The notes beneath the pieces are model-generated. The model was given only the letters and a program-made list of their open reading frames with translations. It did no database searches and had not been told where the DNA came from. A stretch of DNA of 64,000 nucleotides from Gp6-AA40 sp963818645 (lineage in GTDB: Bacteria > Acidobacteriota > Vicinamibacteria > Vicinamibacterales > UBA2999). The stretch covers positions 1-64,000 of the forward strand of contig CAWFTF010000005.1 of NCBI GenBank assembly GCA_963818645.1, written 5' to 3'. The translations under genes and the position numbers were made by a program. Every line of letters starts with the position of its first letter. The stretch's first letter is position 1. Shown here piece by piece: positions 1-8,717 of the stretch.

Positions 1-2
1 TG

Positions 3-749
3 ATGTCCCCAGACCTCGAACGCCTCATCCAACTCCAGCACCTGGAAACAATCATCGCCGAGGCGCGGTCAGCTATCGCCCTCCATCCTCAAAGACTCGC
101 CGCGTTCGATGCGCGACTCAACGAAGCCAAAGCGGCTCTCGACTCCGCGAAAGAACTACTCAAGGCCAATGGCGACCGGCGGCGTGAGCTCGAAAAAGAC
201 GTCGCGGTCTATCAGGGCCGCCTGACGAAGTTCAAAGACCAGCTCTCGGCCGTCAAGACCAATCGCGAATACACCGCAATGCAGCACGAAATCGCAACCG
301 CCCAGAGCGATCTCGGGGTAGTGGAAGAAAAAGTGCTGGAGCGAATGCTGGAGGCCGACGAGCTCGCCGCCGCCGCGAAGCGGGCGGAAACCGCACTCGC
401 CACGCAGTCGAAGGAAATCGAGGCGGAGCAGAAGGCACTCAATCAGGACCTGGCGTCGACCGAAGTGTCACTCAAGGAATCGACCGAGAAGCGCGCCGCA
501 CTCGTGAAGGCGCTCGAGCCCAGACTCGTCGCGTTGTTCGAGCAAGTCGCCAAAGTACGTAAAGGCATCGCAATCTGCAGCGCCACGCGCGACGGGTTGT
601 GCTCGGTCTGCCACGTGCGACTGAGACCGCACGTGTTTCAGCAAATCCGGCAGAACGACACCATCATCCAGTGCGACAGCTGTCAGCGCGTGATGTACTG
701 GGTGCCGCCTCCTCCGCACGTCGAACACCCTGTCGTTCACGCTCCGTGA
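3..749 (+). CDS. C4-type zinc ribbon protein with N-terminal coiled coil
   Basis: This 248-residue protein has a long charged alpha-helical region (roughly residues 5-185) with coiled-coil composition. A C-terminal zinc ribbon follows, with cysteine pairs CSVC (about 200-203) and CDSC (about 224-227). The layout matches the bacterial zinc-ribbon family (COG1579, CT398-like), whose proteins are thought to bind nucleic acid or protein partners but have no firm function. The stop overlaps the RNase H start by four bases (GTGA), so the two are probably co-transcribed, an arrangement often seen for this family. The ATG is only two bases from the window edge, so an earlier start outside the window cannot be excluded. 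Confidence 0.85.
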   Translation: MSPDLERLIQLQHLETIIAEARSAIALHPQRLAAFDARLNEAKAALDSAKELLKANGDRRRELEKDVAVYQGRLTKFKDQLSAVKTNREYTAMQHEIATAQSDLGVVEEKVLERMLEADELAAAAKRAETALATQSKEIEAEQKALNQDLASTEVSLKESTEKRAALVKALEPRLVALFEQVAKVRKGIAICSATRDGLCSVCHVRLRPHVFQQIRQNDTIIQCDSCQRVMYWVPPPPHVEHPVVHAP

Positions 750-1255
750 GCGGAAAGTCAGTCACCATCTACACGGACGGCGCATGCACCGGCAACCCGG
801 GACCGGGTGGATATTGCGCCATCCTCGAATACGGCGAGCATCGGCGTGAGCTCTCTGGCGGGTTTCGTCTGACGACGAACAACCGGATGGAGATGATGGC
901 TGTCATCAAGGCACTCGACGCGCTCAAGGAACCGTGTCAGGCGACCGTTGTCAGCGATTCGGCATACGTCGTGAACGGGATCGCGAAGGGGTGGGCCAAG
1001 GGCTGGCGCGCAAAGGTGTGGCGCCGCCAGGGGAAAACGGTCCCGAACTGGGATCTGTGGAATCGGCTGCTCGAGCTCTGCGAATTTCATCGCGTGAGGT
1101 TCGAGTGGGTCCGCGGTCACGCCGGTCACGCCGAGAACGAACGCTGCGACGAGCTCGCGGTGGCTGCGGCCGGTAGCTCAGACTTGCCCACCGATCTGGG
1201 CTACGAACAGCCACCAACACCGCCCGCTGCGGCAACGTCCAGCATCTTCAACTGA
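746..1255 (+). CDS. rnhA: Ribonuclease HI
   Basis: RNase HI cleaves the RNA strand of RNA-DNA hybrids in the cytoplasm (primers, R-loops). From the GTG at 746 the protein is 169 residues. It has the TDGACTGNPGPGG signature with Asp11, NNRMEM with Glu49, VSDSAYVVNG with Asp71, the RGHAGH loop with His125, and Asp135, which together form the complete metal-binding catalytic set. I chose the GTG because it puts the first strand (VTIYTDG) at the family position and gives a 4-nt overlap with the upstream stop. A longer frame from 599 only adds sequence that belongs to the neighbour. A Pro/Ala-rich tail of about 20 residues follows the core. Confidence 0.96.
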   Translation: MSGKSVTIYTDGACTGNPGPGGYCAILEYGEHRRELSGGFRLTTNNRMEMMAVIKALDALKEPCQATVVSDSAYVVNGIAKGWAKGWRAKVWRRQGKTVPNWDLWNRLLELCEFHRVRFEWVRGHAGHAENERCDELAVAAAGSSDLPTDLGYEQPPTPPAAATSSIFN

Positions 1256-1300
1256 GGCAGAAACGTTTTCGAGTCAGAATCTCTTTGTCAGGTCACGGCT

Positions 1301-2050
1301 ATGTCGATCGAATCTCACGCTGACTGGGAAGGGCTACGAGCGGCGGCACGAGTGGCGCGGCTCACGCTCGACACCCTCGCGAAACAAGTGCGGCCTGGCG
1401 TGACGACGGGTGAACTGGACGAGACGGCGGCGCACCTCTTCGCCGCCCACGGTGCTCGCTCGGCACCTGCGTTCACATACGGGTTCCCGCGCACGATCCT
1501 CATCAGCGTTAACGACGAAATCGTTCACGGAATTCCCGGAGCTCGCCGCATCACCACGGGTGACATCGTCAAACTCGATGTCACGGTGGAAAAGGACGGC
1601 TACATTGCCGATGCCGCGCAAAGCGTCATCGTCATACCTGCCAGCGCGATCGCTCACGATCTCGCGACCTGCGCCCGCGCAGCGTTTCGCGCAGCGCTGA
1701 CGGTCGCGCGCGCCGGTGTGAAGGTCAACGAAATCGGCCGGGCCGTCGAGCGCGAGGTCCGTCGCCGCGGCTTCTCGGTGATCAAGGGGTTGTCAGGGCA
1801 CGGTGTTGGCCGCACGATTCACGAAGAACCGACCGTACCCAACTACTACGACCCGTTTCAGACGGATGTGCTGACCGAGGGATTGGTCCTGACGATTGAA
1901 CCGATGGTCAGCGCCGGGTCAAGCCGCTTCATCCAGGCATCCGATGGGTGGACGCTTCGGACTCGGGACGGCAGCCTGTCGGCTCACCATGAGCACACTC
2001 TCGTCATCTCGCGCGGCGCGCCAATCGTCCTCACCGCCCCGGCGGCGTAA
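1301..2050 (+). CDS. map: Methionine aminopeptidase, type I
   Basis: MetAP removes the initiator methionine from nascent proteins. The 249-residue protein is the normal length for bacterial type I enzymes without an N-terminal extension. The dinuclear metal ligands are visible: Asp93 (KLDVTVEKDG), Asp104 (IADAAQS), His167 (SGHGVGRTIHEEP), Glu200 (LTIEPM) and Glu231 (HHEHT); His76 (VHGIPG) is the usual substrate-site histidine. It follows rnhA after 45 bases on the same strand and converges with the S46 peptidase gene, whose stop lies seven bases beyond. Confidence 0.97.
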   Translation: MSIESHADWEGLRAAARVARLTLDTLAKQVRPGVTTGELDETAAHLFAAHGARSAPAFTYGFPRTILISVNDEIVHGIPGARRITTGDIVKLDVTVEKDGYIADAAQSVIVIPASAIAHDLATCARAAFRAALTVARAGVKVNEIGRAVEREVRRRGFSVIKGLSGHGVGRTIHEEPTVPNYYDPFQTDVLTEGLVLTIEPMVSAGSSRFIQASDGWTLRTRDGSLSAHHEHTLVISRGAPIVLTAPAA

Positions 2051-2057
2051 GTGACTG

Positions 2058-4122
2058 CTACTGGATCCCGAGCTCCTTCGTGAGCCTGGCCACGCGATAC
2101 ACCTGCGCCAGCGCCGTCCTCATGAACTCGGGATGCACACCAACCGTCCGGTTCGTTTGCGGATCGAACCAGTAGCTTCCAGCAATCGAATGGATATTGC
2201 CGTCGAACGCCAGGCCGACGATGCGACCCGCAGCGTTGACCATGGGGCTGCCGGAGTTGCCGCCAACGATGTCGTTGGTGGTGATGAAATTGGCGTGCGT
2301 GTTCATGTCCAGCCGTGGTTTCGCATCGAGCCACGACTTCGGCACCGCGAATGGCGGCGCACCTGTGGCTCGCGCGTAGAGGCGATCGAGTCGCGTGAAG
2401 GGGTCAACCATCGTGCCGGCCTCGGTCCATCCGGCGACTGCCGCGTAAGAGAGACGCAACGTGAACGTCGCGTCGGGATAGACCTGCGTGCCATAGATCT
2501 TGAAGCGCGCCTCGGCAATCCTCTGCTGCGCCACCGCCTCGATCCCTTGCACTTCCTCGTAGATCTTCCTCAACCGGCGCGATTCGGCGTCGACTTCACG
2601 CGCGAGCACAATCATGGTGTCGGTGGATGCACGAACCGACGCGGCACCGCCCTCGAACAACTTCAACCGCTCTTTGGGATCGGCGAGTGATGAGCCGGTC
2701 ACGAGCTCGCGGGCCCTCTCGTCCGGAGACTTCGCGCCGAGGACCGCTTTCACGATCGGATGATCCGGGCCGAGATACTCACGCATCCGCTCGAGAGAAA
2801 ACGAGAGGCGCACCTCTTCGAACGCCGGATAGACCGGCGTCGCGGCCTCGATCGCAGGCTTCAGGCGAGCCAGGCCGGCATCGGTGTATTCGCGAAGCCG
2901 TTCCGGGTTCGGCTTGGCGCGCTCGTCGGCCGCTCGTACGAGCTGCCGGGCGTAGCCGAAGAGCTCACTGTTGAACGCGGCGCCCCCTTCGAGCCACGTG
3001 TACGGAATCAGAATCTCGCGGTAACGCTGTTCGGCGCGGGCGATGTCGTCCCAGGCGCTGCCCGCTGCCGCCGCTGTGGCGTCAGCGTTCACCGCGTCGC
3101 GCAGCTTGCGCTCGGCCGCAGCGTGTTGCTCCATCATGCGGTCGTCGAGCAGCGACGCGAGTTGCATGCGACGCACCTTGATCGCGTTCTCTACACTACC
3201 GAGATAGTCCTGGGCCGTGCGCTCGGCTTCGGCGGACGTCTTCGAGTACTGAATGATTCGTCCACGCAGCTCGGAAAAACGCAGGAGCCAGAATGGCAGG
3301 AACACCTCGCGCTGCGTCTTGAGCTGCGCAACGGTGAGCAGACGCTGCGTCGTGCCAGGATGGCCGGCGACGAACACCGGTTCACCATCCTTGGCACCAC
3401 CCCACTCAATGGAGAGATGGTCGGGCGTCGACGCCGGTTTGCCGTTCTTGTACACGCGCAGCAGCGACATGTCGAGACACCAGCGAGGGAACTGGAAATT
3501 GTCCGGGTCGCCGCCAAATGCGCCGATCGCCTGCTCGGGCGCGAACGTCAGCCGCACATCCTCGTAGCGCTTGTACTTGTAGAGCCAGGTACTGGCCCCC
3601 CTGGTACAGCGTGACGGATTCACAGGCCAGCGGCGTGCCGGCCTGCTTCGACGCCTGCTCGCAATTGGCTTCGAGTGTCGTCAGCACCTTGTTGCGGACG
3701 GCTGTCGCTTCCGCCGGTTCGACGTCACCGATGGCTTTGACGACACGGTCGGTGACGTTTTCGGTGCTCATCAAGACGGAGGCTTGCGCTCCCTGGCACC
3801 GCAGTTCGTCCTCGATCCTCGCAGCGACATAGCCGTTGGCGATGAGGTCGCGCTCCGCGCTCGAGTTGTCGGCCAGGCACTCGGCTACACAGTGGTGATT
3901 CGTGAGGACGAGCCCTTCCACCGACACGAATGAGGCCGTGCAGCCGGTTTCGAGACGGACGACCGACTTCTGCACACGTGACAGCCATTGATCGGTCAGC
4001 TGCACACCGTACCGCTTCGCGATCTCGGCCTTCGGGATATTGTCGAACGTCCACATGCCCTCGTCCGCCGTAACTCCGGCCGAAAGCGCGAATATCAGGA
4101 TTGCCAAAACGATTCTCTTCAT
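2058..4122 (-). CDS. S46-family dipeptidyl-peptidase (DPP7/11-like), interrupted by a frameshift
   Basis: S46 peptidases are exported serine peptidases that remove dipeptides from peptide N-termini. The gene begins at ATG 4122 with a signal peptide (MKRIVLAILIFALSAGVTA). The frame holds the catalytic His in LVLTNHHC, then is lost at about 3588-3601. It resumes one frame over at WLYKYKRYEDVRLTFAPE, with the conserved Asp, and ends with the serine motif GGNSGSPM. Removing one base in the GGTAC or C-run stretch restores a family-like junction (LYQGGQYWLYKYKRYED) and a product of about 687 residues, close to family length. All catalytic motifs survive, so a very recent mutation or a sequence error is more likely than an old pseudogene. 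It is not in an obvious operon. Confidence 0.85.
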
Positions 4123-4185
4123 GGCTGCATCACTCGAACCACTGCCGGAGCATATCTCAGAGCCGCGCGCCACATGTCGCCGAGC

Positions 4186-4653
4186 TCATTTCGCTTTCTT
4201 GAGATTCGCCAGGAACTCGTCCGGTGTTTCGACGCGCAGGTCGTAGCGCAGCGCTGACAGGAAGTGGCGTCGGTTATCGGTGACGACGACACGTGCGCCA
4301 GCCGCCCGGGCCAGGTCGGCGATATGGCAGTCATAGATTCGCCCGCCCGCGATCGCGTCATGCGCCGCACTGCGAATCATCGACAGTCGATCGGCCGCCG
4401 GCAAATCGTGGATCGCCATCCGCCCGAAGACCTCCTCTTCGAGCAGCGTGACCGCATCAGCAGGGGAAACTCTGAACTCGGGCGGTAGTCGCGTAGCAAC
4501 GGAATAGAACTCGAGGCAACAGTGCCAGGCGGTGGCGGGAGACTGCACCCGCTTTTCCGCGACGGCATGCAACAGCGACTGTGCCGGGGCACTCTGCGGC
4601 CCGAAATCGATCAGGCCCGCCAGAATGACACTCGTGTCCAGGAAGACACTCAT
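4186..4653 (-). CDS. vapC: PIN-domain toxin, VapC-like
   Basis: VapC toxins are Mg-dependent endoribonucleases that inhibit translation when not bound by their antitoxin. The 155-residue protein begins MSVFLDTSVILAGL with Asp6. Further PIN acidic residues are Glu48 (CLEFYSV), Asp108/Asp113 (YDCHIADLA) and Asp126 (VVTDNRRHF), a complete acidic quartet. It overlaps the upstream antitoxin gene by four bases (ATGA), the standard antitoxin-first arrangement. RNA target and partner specificity cannot be told from sequence. Confidence 0.9.
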   Translation of the reverse strand: MSVFLDTSVILAGLIDFGPQSAPAQSLLHAVAEKRVQSPATAWHCCLEFYSVATRLPPEFRVSPADAVTLLEEEVFGRMAIHDLPAADRLSMIRSAAHDAIAGGRIYDCHIADLARAAGARVVVTDNRRHFLSALRYDLRVETPDEFLANLKKAK

Positions 4654-4904
4654 GGCCAGCGGTTTCGTTCGTCTTCGACGAGAGCCGCAACATCGACAGG
4701 CGGACGGTCGTCTCGGGGCACCGTCGGGCGTGCCACGAGCCGTCGACCTACTCTGATCAGGCGCGGTCCGGCGGCAACCCGTTCGATGCGAATACCGAAT
4801 TCGTCCGTGGTGATCTCTATCGCCGATCCCGCGGCGAGGCCGATGCGATCGCGAATCCCCGCCGGAATGACCACGCGTCCTGCCTTATCAATGGTAGTTC
4901 GCAT
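4650..4904 (-). CDS. vapB: AbrB/MazE-fold antitoxin, VapB-like
   Basis: This 84-residue protein from ATG 4904 has an N-terminal swapped-hairpin AbrB domain (MRTTIDKAGRVVIPAGIRDR, then GLAAGSAIEIT). Its C-terminal tail (PPVDVAALVEDERNRWP) is typical of antitoxin segments that wrap the PIN active site. Such antitoxins neutralise the toxin and, with it, repress their own promoter. The same frame is open upstream to 5138, but that part is low-complexity, arginine-rich and overlaps the pgeF 3' end, so I reject the longer start. It is translationally coupled to vapC. Confidence 0.88.
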   Translation of the reverse strand: MRTTIDKAGRVVIPAGIRDRIGLAAGSAIEITTDEFGIRIERVAAGPRLIRVGRRLVARPTVPRDDRPPVDVAALVEDERNRWP

Positions 4905-4971
4905 GCCATTATCATACCCTCCGAAGCCCACTGCGCCGCGCTGCTGCGCTCGGGAAGGGGCCGGGATGCCC

Positions 4972-5781
4972 TTACGACCGGGCGCGGATCGCTCCCGCGA
5001 TTCTCGACGACTTGTCCCTCTCTTTGCGGTACGAGGTGAGCACGTCGAGGTGCATCGCCGTGCACAGGCCCGAAGCAAAGATCTGATCCTCGGGAACGCC
5101 GGCAAGAACGAGCTGATCGATGTTTGCGAGGGCGACATCGAGGCGCAGGCTGGCCCGTGTGCTCGACCCGCGAGCGGGTGGAGGCGCGAGGAACCAACGA
5201 TCGATCAGATAACGTTCGTGCCCAGCCGCGGCGAAGGCGTCCACCAGCTCGGTCCCCACTTCATAACAACAGGCGCCGATGTTCGGCCCTATAGCGGCAA
5301 TGAGATCCTGGGGACGCGTGCCGAACTCACGGCCCAGCGCGTCGACAGCTGCAACGGCCACGCGCGCTACCGTGCCCCGCCATCCGGCGTGTACGGCCGC
5401 AACGACACCACGCGTGCGATCCGCCATCAGAAGCGGGACGCAGTCAGCAACCCTGACCGCGATCGCAATGTCTGGCGCGTCGGAGATCAACGCATCCGCC
5501 TCTGGCCTCGGCACGGGAATCGGTTGGCCCGTGTGAATGACGACGACGTTACAGCCATGCACCTGTGCGGCCATGGCGGCATCACGAGCCCCCACCGCTT
5601 CCGCGAGCGCGCGCACGTCGGCAGCTGATGACAACTCGAGTTGACGGGTCGTAAACAGATGCGGCGCCACGGCCGCAAGCGGACGACAGCGAAGTGCCGC
5701 ACCCCAGGACTCAACGGTCCACTCGAAACCGTCTGGCACCTGCGGCAGGCTCGTGTAGGATGGAACGGCCACGATGACCAT
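4972..5781 (-). CDS. pgeF: PgeF/YfiH family peptidoglycan-editing or purine-nucleoside enzyme (laccase domain)
   Basis: The family was named polyphenol oxidase. Studied members hydrolyse or phosphorolyse purine nucleosides or cleave mis-incorporated serine from peptidoglycan precursors. The zinc/copper-site motifs are present: HGCN, RVADCVPLL, VHAGWRG and the CCYEVG loop, followed by CTAMH near the end. From ATG 5781 the product is 269 residues, the usual length. A GTG at 5772 would avoid the 8-nt divergent overlap with acpS and is an equally good start. The extra 30 residues upstream of 5781 are not family-like. The gene faces acpS head to head, so the two must share a very short promoter region. 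Confidence 0.87.
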   Translation of the reverse strand: MVIVAVPSYTSLPQVPDGFEWTVESWGAALRCRPLAAVAPHLFTTRQLELSSAADVRALAEAVGARDAAMAAQVHGCNVVVIHTGQPIPVPRPEADALISDAPDIAIAVRVADCVPLLMADRTRGVVAAVHAGWRGTVARVAVAAVDALGREFGTRPQDLIAAIGPNIGACCYEVGTELVDAFAAAGHERYLIDRWFLAPPPARGSSTRASLRLDVALANIDQLVLAGVPEDQIFASGLCTAMHLDVLTSYRKERDKSSRIAGAIRARS

Positions 5782-6154
5782 TATAGGAACCGGGCTCGAT
5801 GCGACCGAGATCGATCGCATCGAGGAGGCGATCAAGAAGTACGGCGACCGTTTCGTCCGGCGCGTGTTCACGGAGGGCGAGATCGCCTATTGCCGCCGCA
5901 AGAAGGACTTTGGCCCGTCGTTCGCTGCTCGTTTTGCGGCGAAGGAGGCGGCCATGAAGGCGCTCGGCACCGGGCAATCTCAGGGCGTCTTCTGGACCGG
6001 CATCGAAGTCGTTCGTCGGCATGGACCGCCGATGCTCCAGTTTCACGGCGGCGCCGCGACACGATTTGCAAAGATCGGTGGAACGAAGTCGCTGCTCACG
6101 CTCACCCATTCCAAGGAATTGGCGATCGCCCACGTGATGCTGCTGCAGGACTGA
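5774..6154 (+). CDS. acpS: Holo-[acyl-carrier-protein] synthase
   Basis: AcpS transfers the 4'-phosphopantetheine arm of CoA to acyl carrier protein, activating it for fatty acid synthesis. The 126-residue protein shows both Mg-binding motifs of the family: GTGLDATEIDRI with Asp9, and RFAAKEAAMKALG with Glu58. The C-terminal SLTHSKE-type segment is present as LLTLTHSKELAIAHVML. Length is normal. AGGA at 5757-5760 lies 13 bases before the ATG and is a weak ribosome site. Confidence 0.95.
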   Translation: MTIIGTGLDATEIDRIEEAIKKYGDRFVRRVFTEGEIAYCRRKKDFGPSFAARFAAKEAAMKALGTGQSQGVFWTGIEVVRRHGPPMLQFHGGAATRFAKIGGTKSLLTLTHSKELAIAHVMLLQD

Positions 6155-6168
6155 TCGAAGGGTCCGGC

Positions 6169-6193
6169 TCACCCTGAGCGCAGCGAGGGGTGA
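6169..6193. repeat. Palindromic intergenic element / possible terminator after acpS
   Basis: TCACCCT and AGGGGTGA pair with one bulge around GAGCGCAGCG. The unit resembles the CACCCTGAGCGAAGCG-type palindromes that recur in many GC-rich genomes. It lies 15 bases after the acpS stop and could act as a transcription terminator, although no T-run follows. Confidence 0.5.
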
Positions 6194-6318
6194 CAACCGC
6201 GGTCGGCACCTTCTCGCGCCACCTCCCGCGCTCGCATTTCACCCCGTCGTAACCCTGCACCTCTCAGTCAATTGCCTCGACGCGTCGCCGCCAGCCGCGC
6301 GGCGCGGCGCTTGCCATC

Positions 6319-6690
6319 TTGCTCTGCGCCAGCGCATCGCTTTCGCACCTCTCGCGCGAAAGCCACCGCAGACGGAGGACGCCGTGGTCGGTACGAATCA
6401 CACCGAATGACAAGAACAACCCGCCAGGCAAGCTTGCCGACGCGGAGGTCCATTTCACCGAAGGCGAGCTCGAGGGAATGAAGTTGATCGGGTTCGCGGT
6501 CTGGGAGCGGCGAACCGGCGGCGGCCGCAACGTGACGTTTCCCGCGCGTCAGTACTCAGTCAACGGCGAGCGCAGGACGTTCGCCTTGCTGCGCCCCACC
6601 AACGGCGACGCAACGAAGCAGGACCGCATTCGCGAGATGGTGTTGCAGGCGTACGCCGTTTTCGCGGAAGGCGCCGCGAGCGAATCGTAG
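6319..6690 (+). CDS. Small hypothetical protein
   Basis: The frame from a TTG at 6319 gives 123 residues. The convincing part is the last ~85 residues, with motif-like stretches VHFTEGELEGMKLIGFAVWE and RRTGGGRNVTFPARQYSVNG and an acidic amphipathic C-terminus. I believe I have seen similar short proteins in acidobacterial genomes but cannot name a family. The first ~30 residues are Arg/Ser-rich and probably not translated. No ATG or GTG exists in frame before the convincing region, so either a rare start is used or the 5' end is damaged by an indel. The start should be treated as unknown. Confidence 0.55.
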   Translation: MLCASASLSHLSRESHRRRRTPWSVRITPNDKNNPPGKLADAEVHFTEGELEGMKLIGFAVWERRTGGGRNVTFPARQYSVNGERRTFALLRPTNGDATKQDRIREMVLQAYAVFAEGAASES

Positions 6691-6699
6691 GTAACAGGC

Positions 6700-6752
6700 G
6701 ACCGAGGACTGGGGACCGCGGATTGAGGACCGTGGACCGACACCCGACGACC
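6700..6752. repeat. Degenerate word repeat (GGACNG-like)
   Basis: The gap between the small hypothetical gene and the 3' end of the radical SAM gene consists of loosely repeated words: GAGGACTG, GGGACCGCG, GAGGACCG, GTGGACCG. They recur every 8-10 bases. It has no coding potential and no clear hairpin. Confidence 0.5.
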
Positions 6753-6755
6753 GCC

Positions 6756-8600
6756 TCACTGCTCGTGCAGCATTGCGAGGAGCCGGGCGTTCTCCTTCTG
6801 CCGCTTCGGCGGAAGCGTCCATTCGGCTCTCATCGCCTTGTCGGCTTCGGCGCGGAAGAAGGTGTCCTTCATGCCACCGTCGATGATGTCCCACGGCAGC
6901 ACGTCGTCTCGAGACCGGTCGCGGAAGACGTAGAAGTCGGCATCGATCCCGGCTTCCTTCACGGCGGCGCGCCAGTCGCCGCCGTTGCGTTCGGCCGCTT
7001 CGATCGCAGGAGCCACGCGCCGATCTCCGAGAGAGAGCAGCGCCTGGTAAAACGAATGTCGCTCGGACTTGATATTGAAGTAGACGTTGTCGATGTCGGC
7101 CATCAGGCCGTGCATCCGCTTGATCTTCCGTCCGATCGACGCGTCGTTTTCCATCGGCAGCCACTGATACGCCGTGCCCGGCTTGGGCACCAGCGGATTG
7201 ACGCTGCCGACAATTCGACCGACGTGTCCGCGCGGGCGGGCGTGCGTGAGCATGATCTCGCGAAGCTGCAGTGCCAGATCCCGGATGGCGTCCAGGTCGT
7301 CATCGGTTTCGGTTGGGATACCGATCATGAAATACAGCTTCAGGTTGTCGAAGCCGGTCGAGAAGATCATGTCCGCCGCCGCCAGGATCTCGTCGTTGGT
7401 TATCGTCTTGTTAATCACACGACGAAGCCGATCGGAGCCAGTCTCGGGAGCAATCGTGATGGTCCGCTCGCCGCTCTCGCGCAACAGGCGAAGGATCGTC
7501 GGCGTCAGATCGTCCAGGCGCAGCGACGCAGGGCTGATGCTGTAGCCCATTTCGACGAGGCTCGTCAGGATCTCTTCGATCTGCGGGTGGTCGCACAACG
7601 CGATCGATACGAGGCCGGCTCGATCCGAGTAAGACTTGGCGCGCCTGGCGAGATCGAGGATTCGGTCCTTGGGGAACGCCCGGACGGGAAGGTAGTTGTA
7701 ACCCGCCCAGCAGAAACGACAGAGATTGGCACACCCACGTACGACTTCGATCAGGAACCTGGAGCCGAACTCCGTTTCGGGCGTGAAGATCTTCGTGGCA
7801 GGCGGATCTGCGGCGTCGGTCGTGCGCAGTGCCGCCTTCTTCACGATCGCGGGAGCCGCGGTCCCTGCCTTGACGACGAAGCTCTCAATCGTGCCGTCGT
7901 CGGCGTACTTCACGTCGTAGAACGAGGGGACGTAGAAGCCGCGCTCGGCGACGAGTCGGCGCAACAGGTCCTGTCGATCGCTCGCCTCTCGAAACGCGTG
8001 CACGAGCGGCGGAATGAGCGCCTCGCCTTCGCCGGCCGCGATGATGTCGGCAAACAGCGCGAGCGGCTCAGGGTTCACGAACGTCACGGCGCCGCCGATC
8101 ATCACGATCGGATCGTGTGGCGTGCGATCCGCCGCTCGCAACGGAATGCCTGCCAGTCGCAGCAGCGTAAGCACGTTCGTGTAGTCCCACTCGAACGACA
8201 CCGAGAGGGCAAAGATGTCGAACTCGCGAACAAGTGTCTGAGACTCGAGCGTGACGAGTCCGGCATTCGACGAGCGCAATGCCTCGAGCTCGCTCTTCGG
8301 CGGAAGAAACGTACGCTCGCAGACGATCGCCTCTTCGGCGTTGAAGAGGGAATACACCGTCTGGAACCCAAGGTTGGACATCCCGACGAAGTAGGTATTC
8401 GGGAACGCGAGCGCCACGCGCAGCCGGCCGCCGTGGGGCTTGCGCACGTAGCCGACCTCCTTCGCCAGGAGGTCGCGCGCGTGTTCGCGCTGCGACCGTG
8501 GCCCCCGCCGCGTGTCTTCTACGCGGTGCGGTGGAGGCCGCCGACGCGTGTCTTGTGCGCGGTGAGGCGGAGAGGATTGCGGCATGGAACGTCGGGACAC
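6756..8600 (-). CDS. TIGR03960-type B12-binding-domain radical SAM protein
   Basis: The protein has an N-terminal B12-binding-like region (RVALAFPNTYFVGMSNLG) and a radical SAM core with the CxxxCxxC cluster motif in RGCANLCRFCWAGY at about residues 285-298. These residues bind a 4Fe-4S cluster that cleaves S-adenosylmethionine. The family is widespread, usually beside or fused to a DUF2344 partner (TIGR03936), with no settled substrate. No DUF2344 gene is visible here. At 614 residues it is full length. The first ~35 residues contain an imperfect duplication (PPHRAQDTRR / PPHRVEDTRR), so the true start may be ATG 8585 or later. It lies 117 bases downstream of ftsZ on the same strand and may be read from the dcw operon. 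Confidence 0.88.
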   Translation of the reverse strand: MSRRSMPQSSPPHRAQDTRRRPPPHRVEDTRRGPRSQREHARDLLAKEVGYVRKPHGGRLRVALAFPNTYFVGMSNLGFQTVYSLFNAEEAIVCERTFLPPKSELEALRSSNAGLVTLESQTLVREFDIFALSVSFEWDYTNVLTLLRLAGIPLRAADRTPHDPIVMIGGAVTFVNPEPLALFADIIAAGEGEALIPPLVHAFREASDRQDLLRRLVAERGFYVPSFYDVKYADDGTIESFVVKAGTAAPAIVKKAALRTTDAADPPATKIFTPETEFGSRFLIEVVRGCANLCRFCWAGYNYLPVRAFPKDRILDLARRAKSYSDRAGLVSIALCDHPQIEEILTSLVEMGYSISPASLRLDDLTPTILRLLRESGERTITIAPETGSDRLRRVINKTITNDEILAAADMIFSTGFDNLKLYFMIGIPTETDDDLDAIRDLALQLREIMLTHARPRGHVGRIVGSVNPLVPKPGTAYQWLPMENDASIGRKIKRMHGLMADIDNVYFNIKSERHSFYQALLSLGDRRVAPAIEAAERNGGDWRAAVKEAGIDADFYVFRDRSRDDVLPWDIIDGGMKDTFFRAEADKAMRAEWTLPPKRQKENARLLAMLHEQ

Positions 8601-8717
8601 TGAGCCCGGACTCGAGCGATCACTGACGCGAGAGCTGCGGCTCAGCCGCCGACGCTCCCGCCTTCCGTGGGTCTACTCAGTGTACCACCGGCCGCCGCCC
8701 GCCCCTGGTCGCCGGCC

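Noticed and set aside
4905..5138. Longer VapB with ~78 extra residues
   Set aside because: The extension overlaps the pgeF 3' end and is low-complexity; ATG 4904 starts the AbrB domain directly.
6723..8603. 626-residue + strand frame opposite the radical SAM gene
   Set aside because: It is an antisense shadow: Arg/Val-rich composition, no motifs, and the - strand frame has clear B12/radical SAM signatures.
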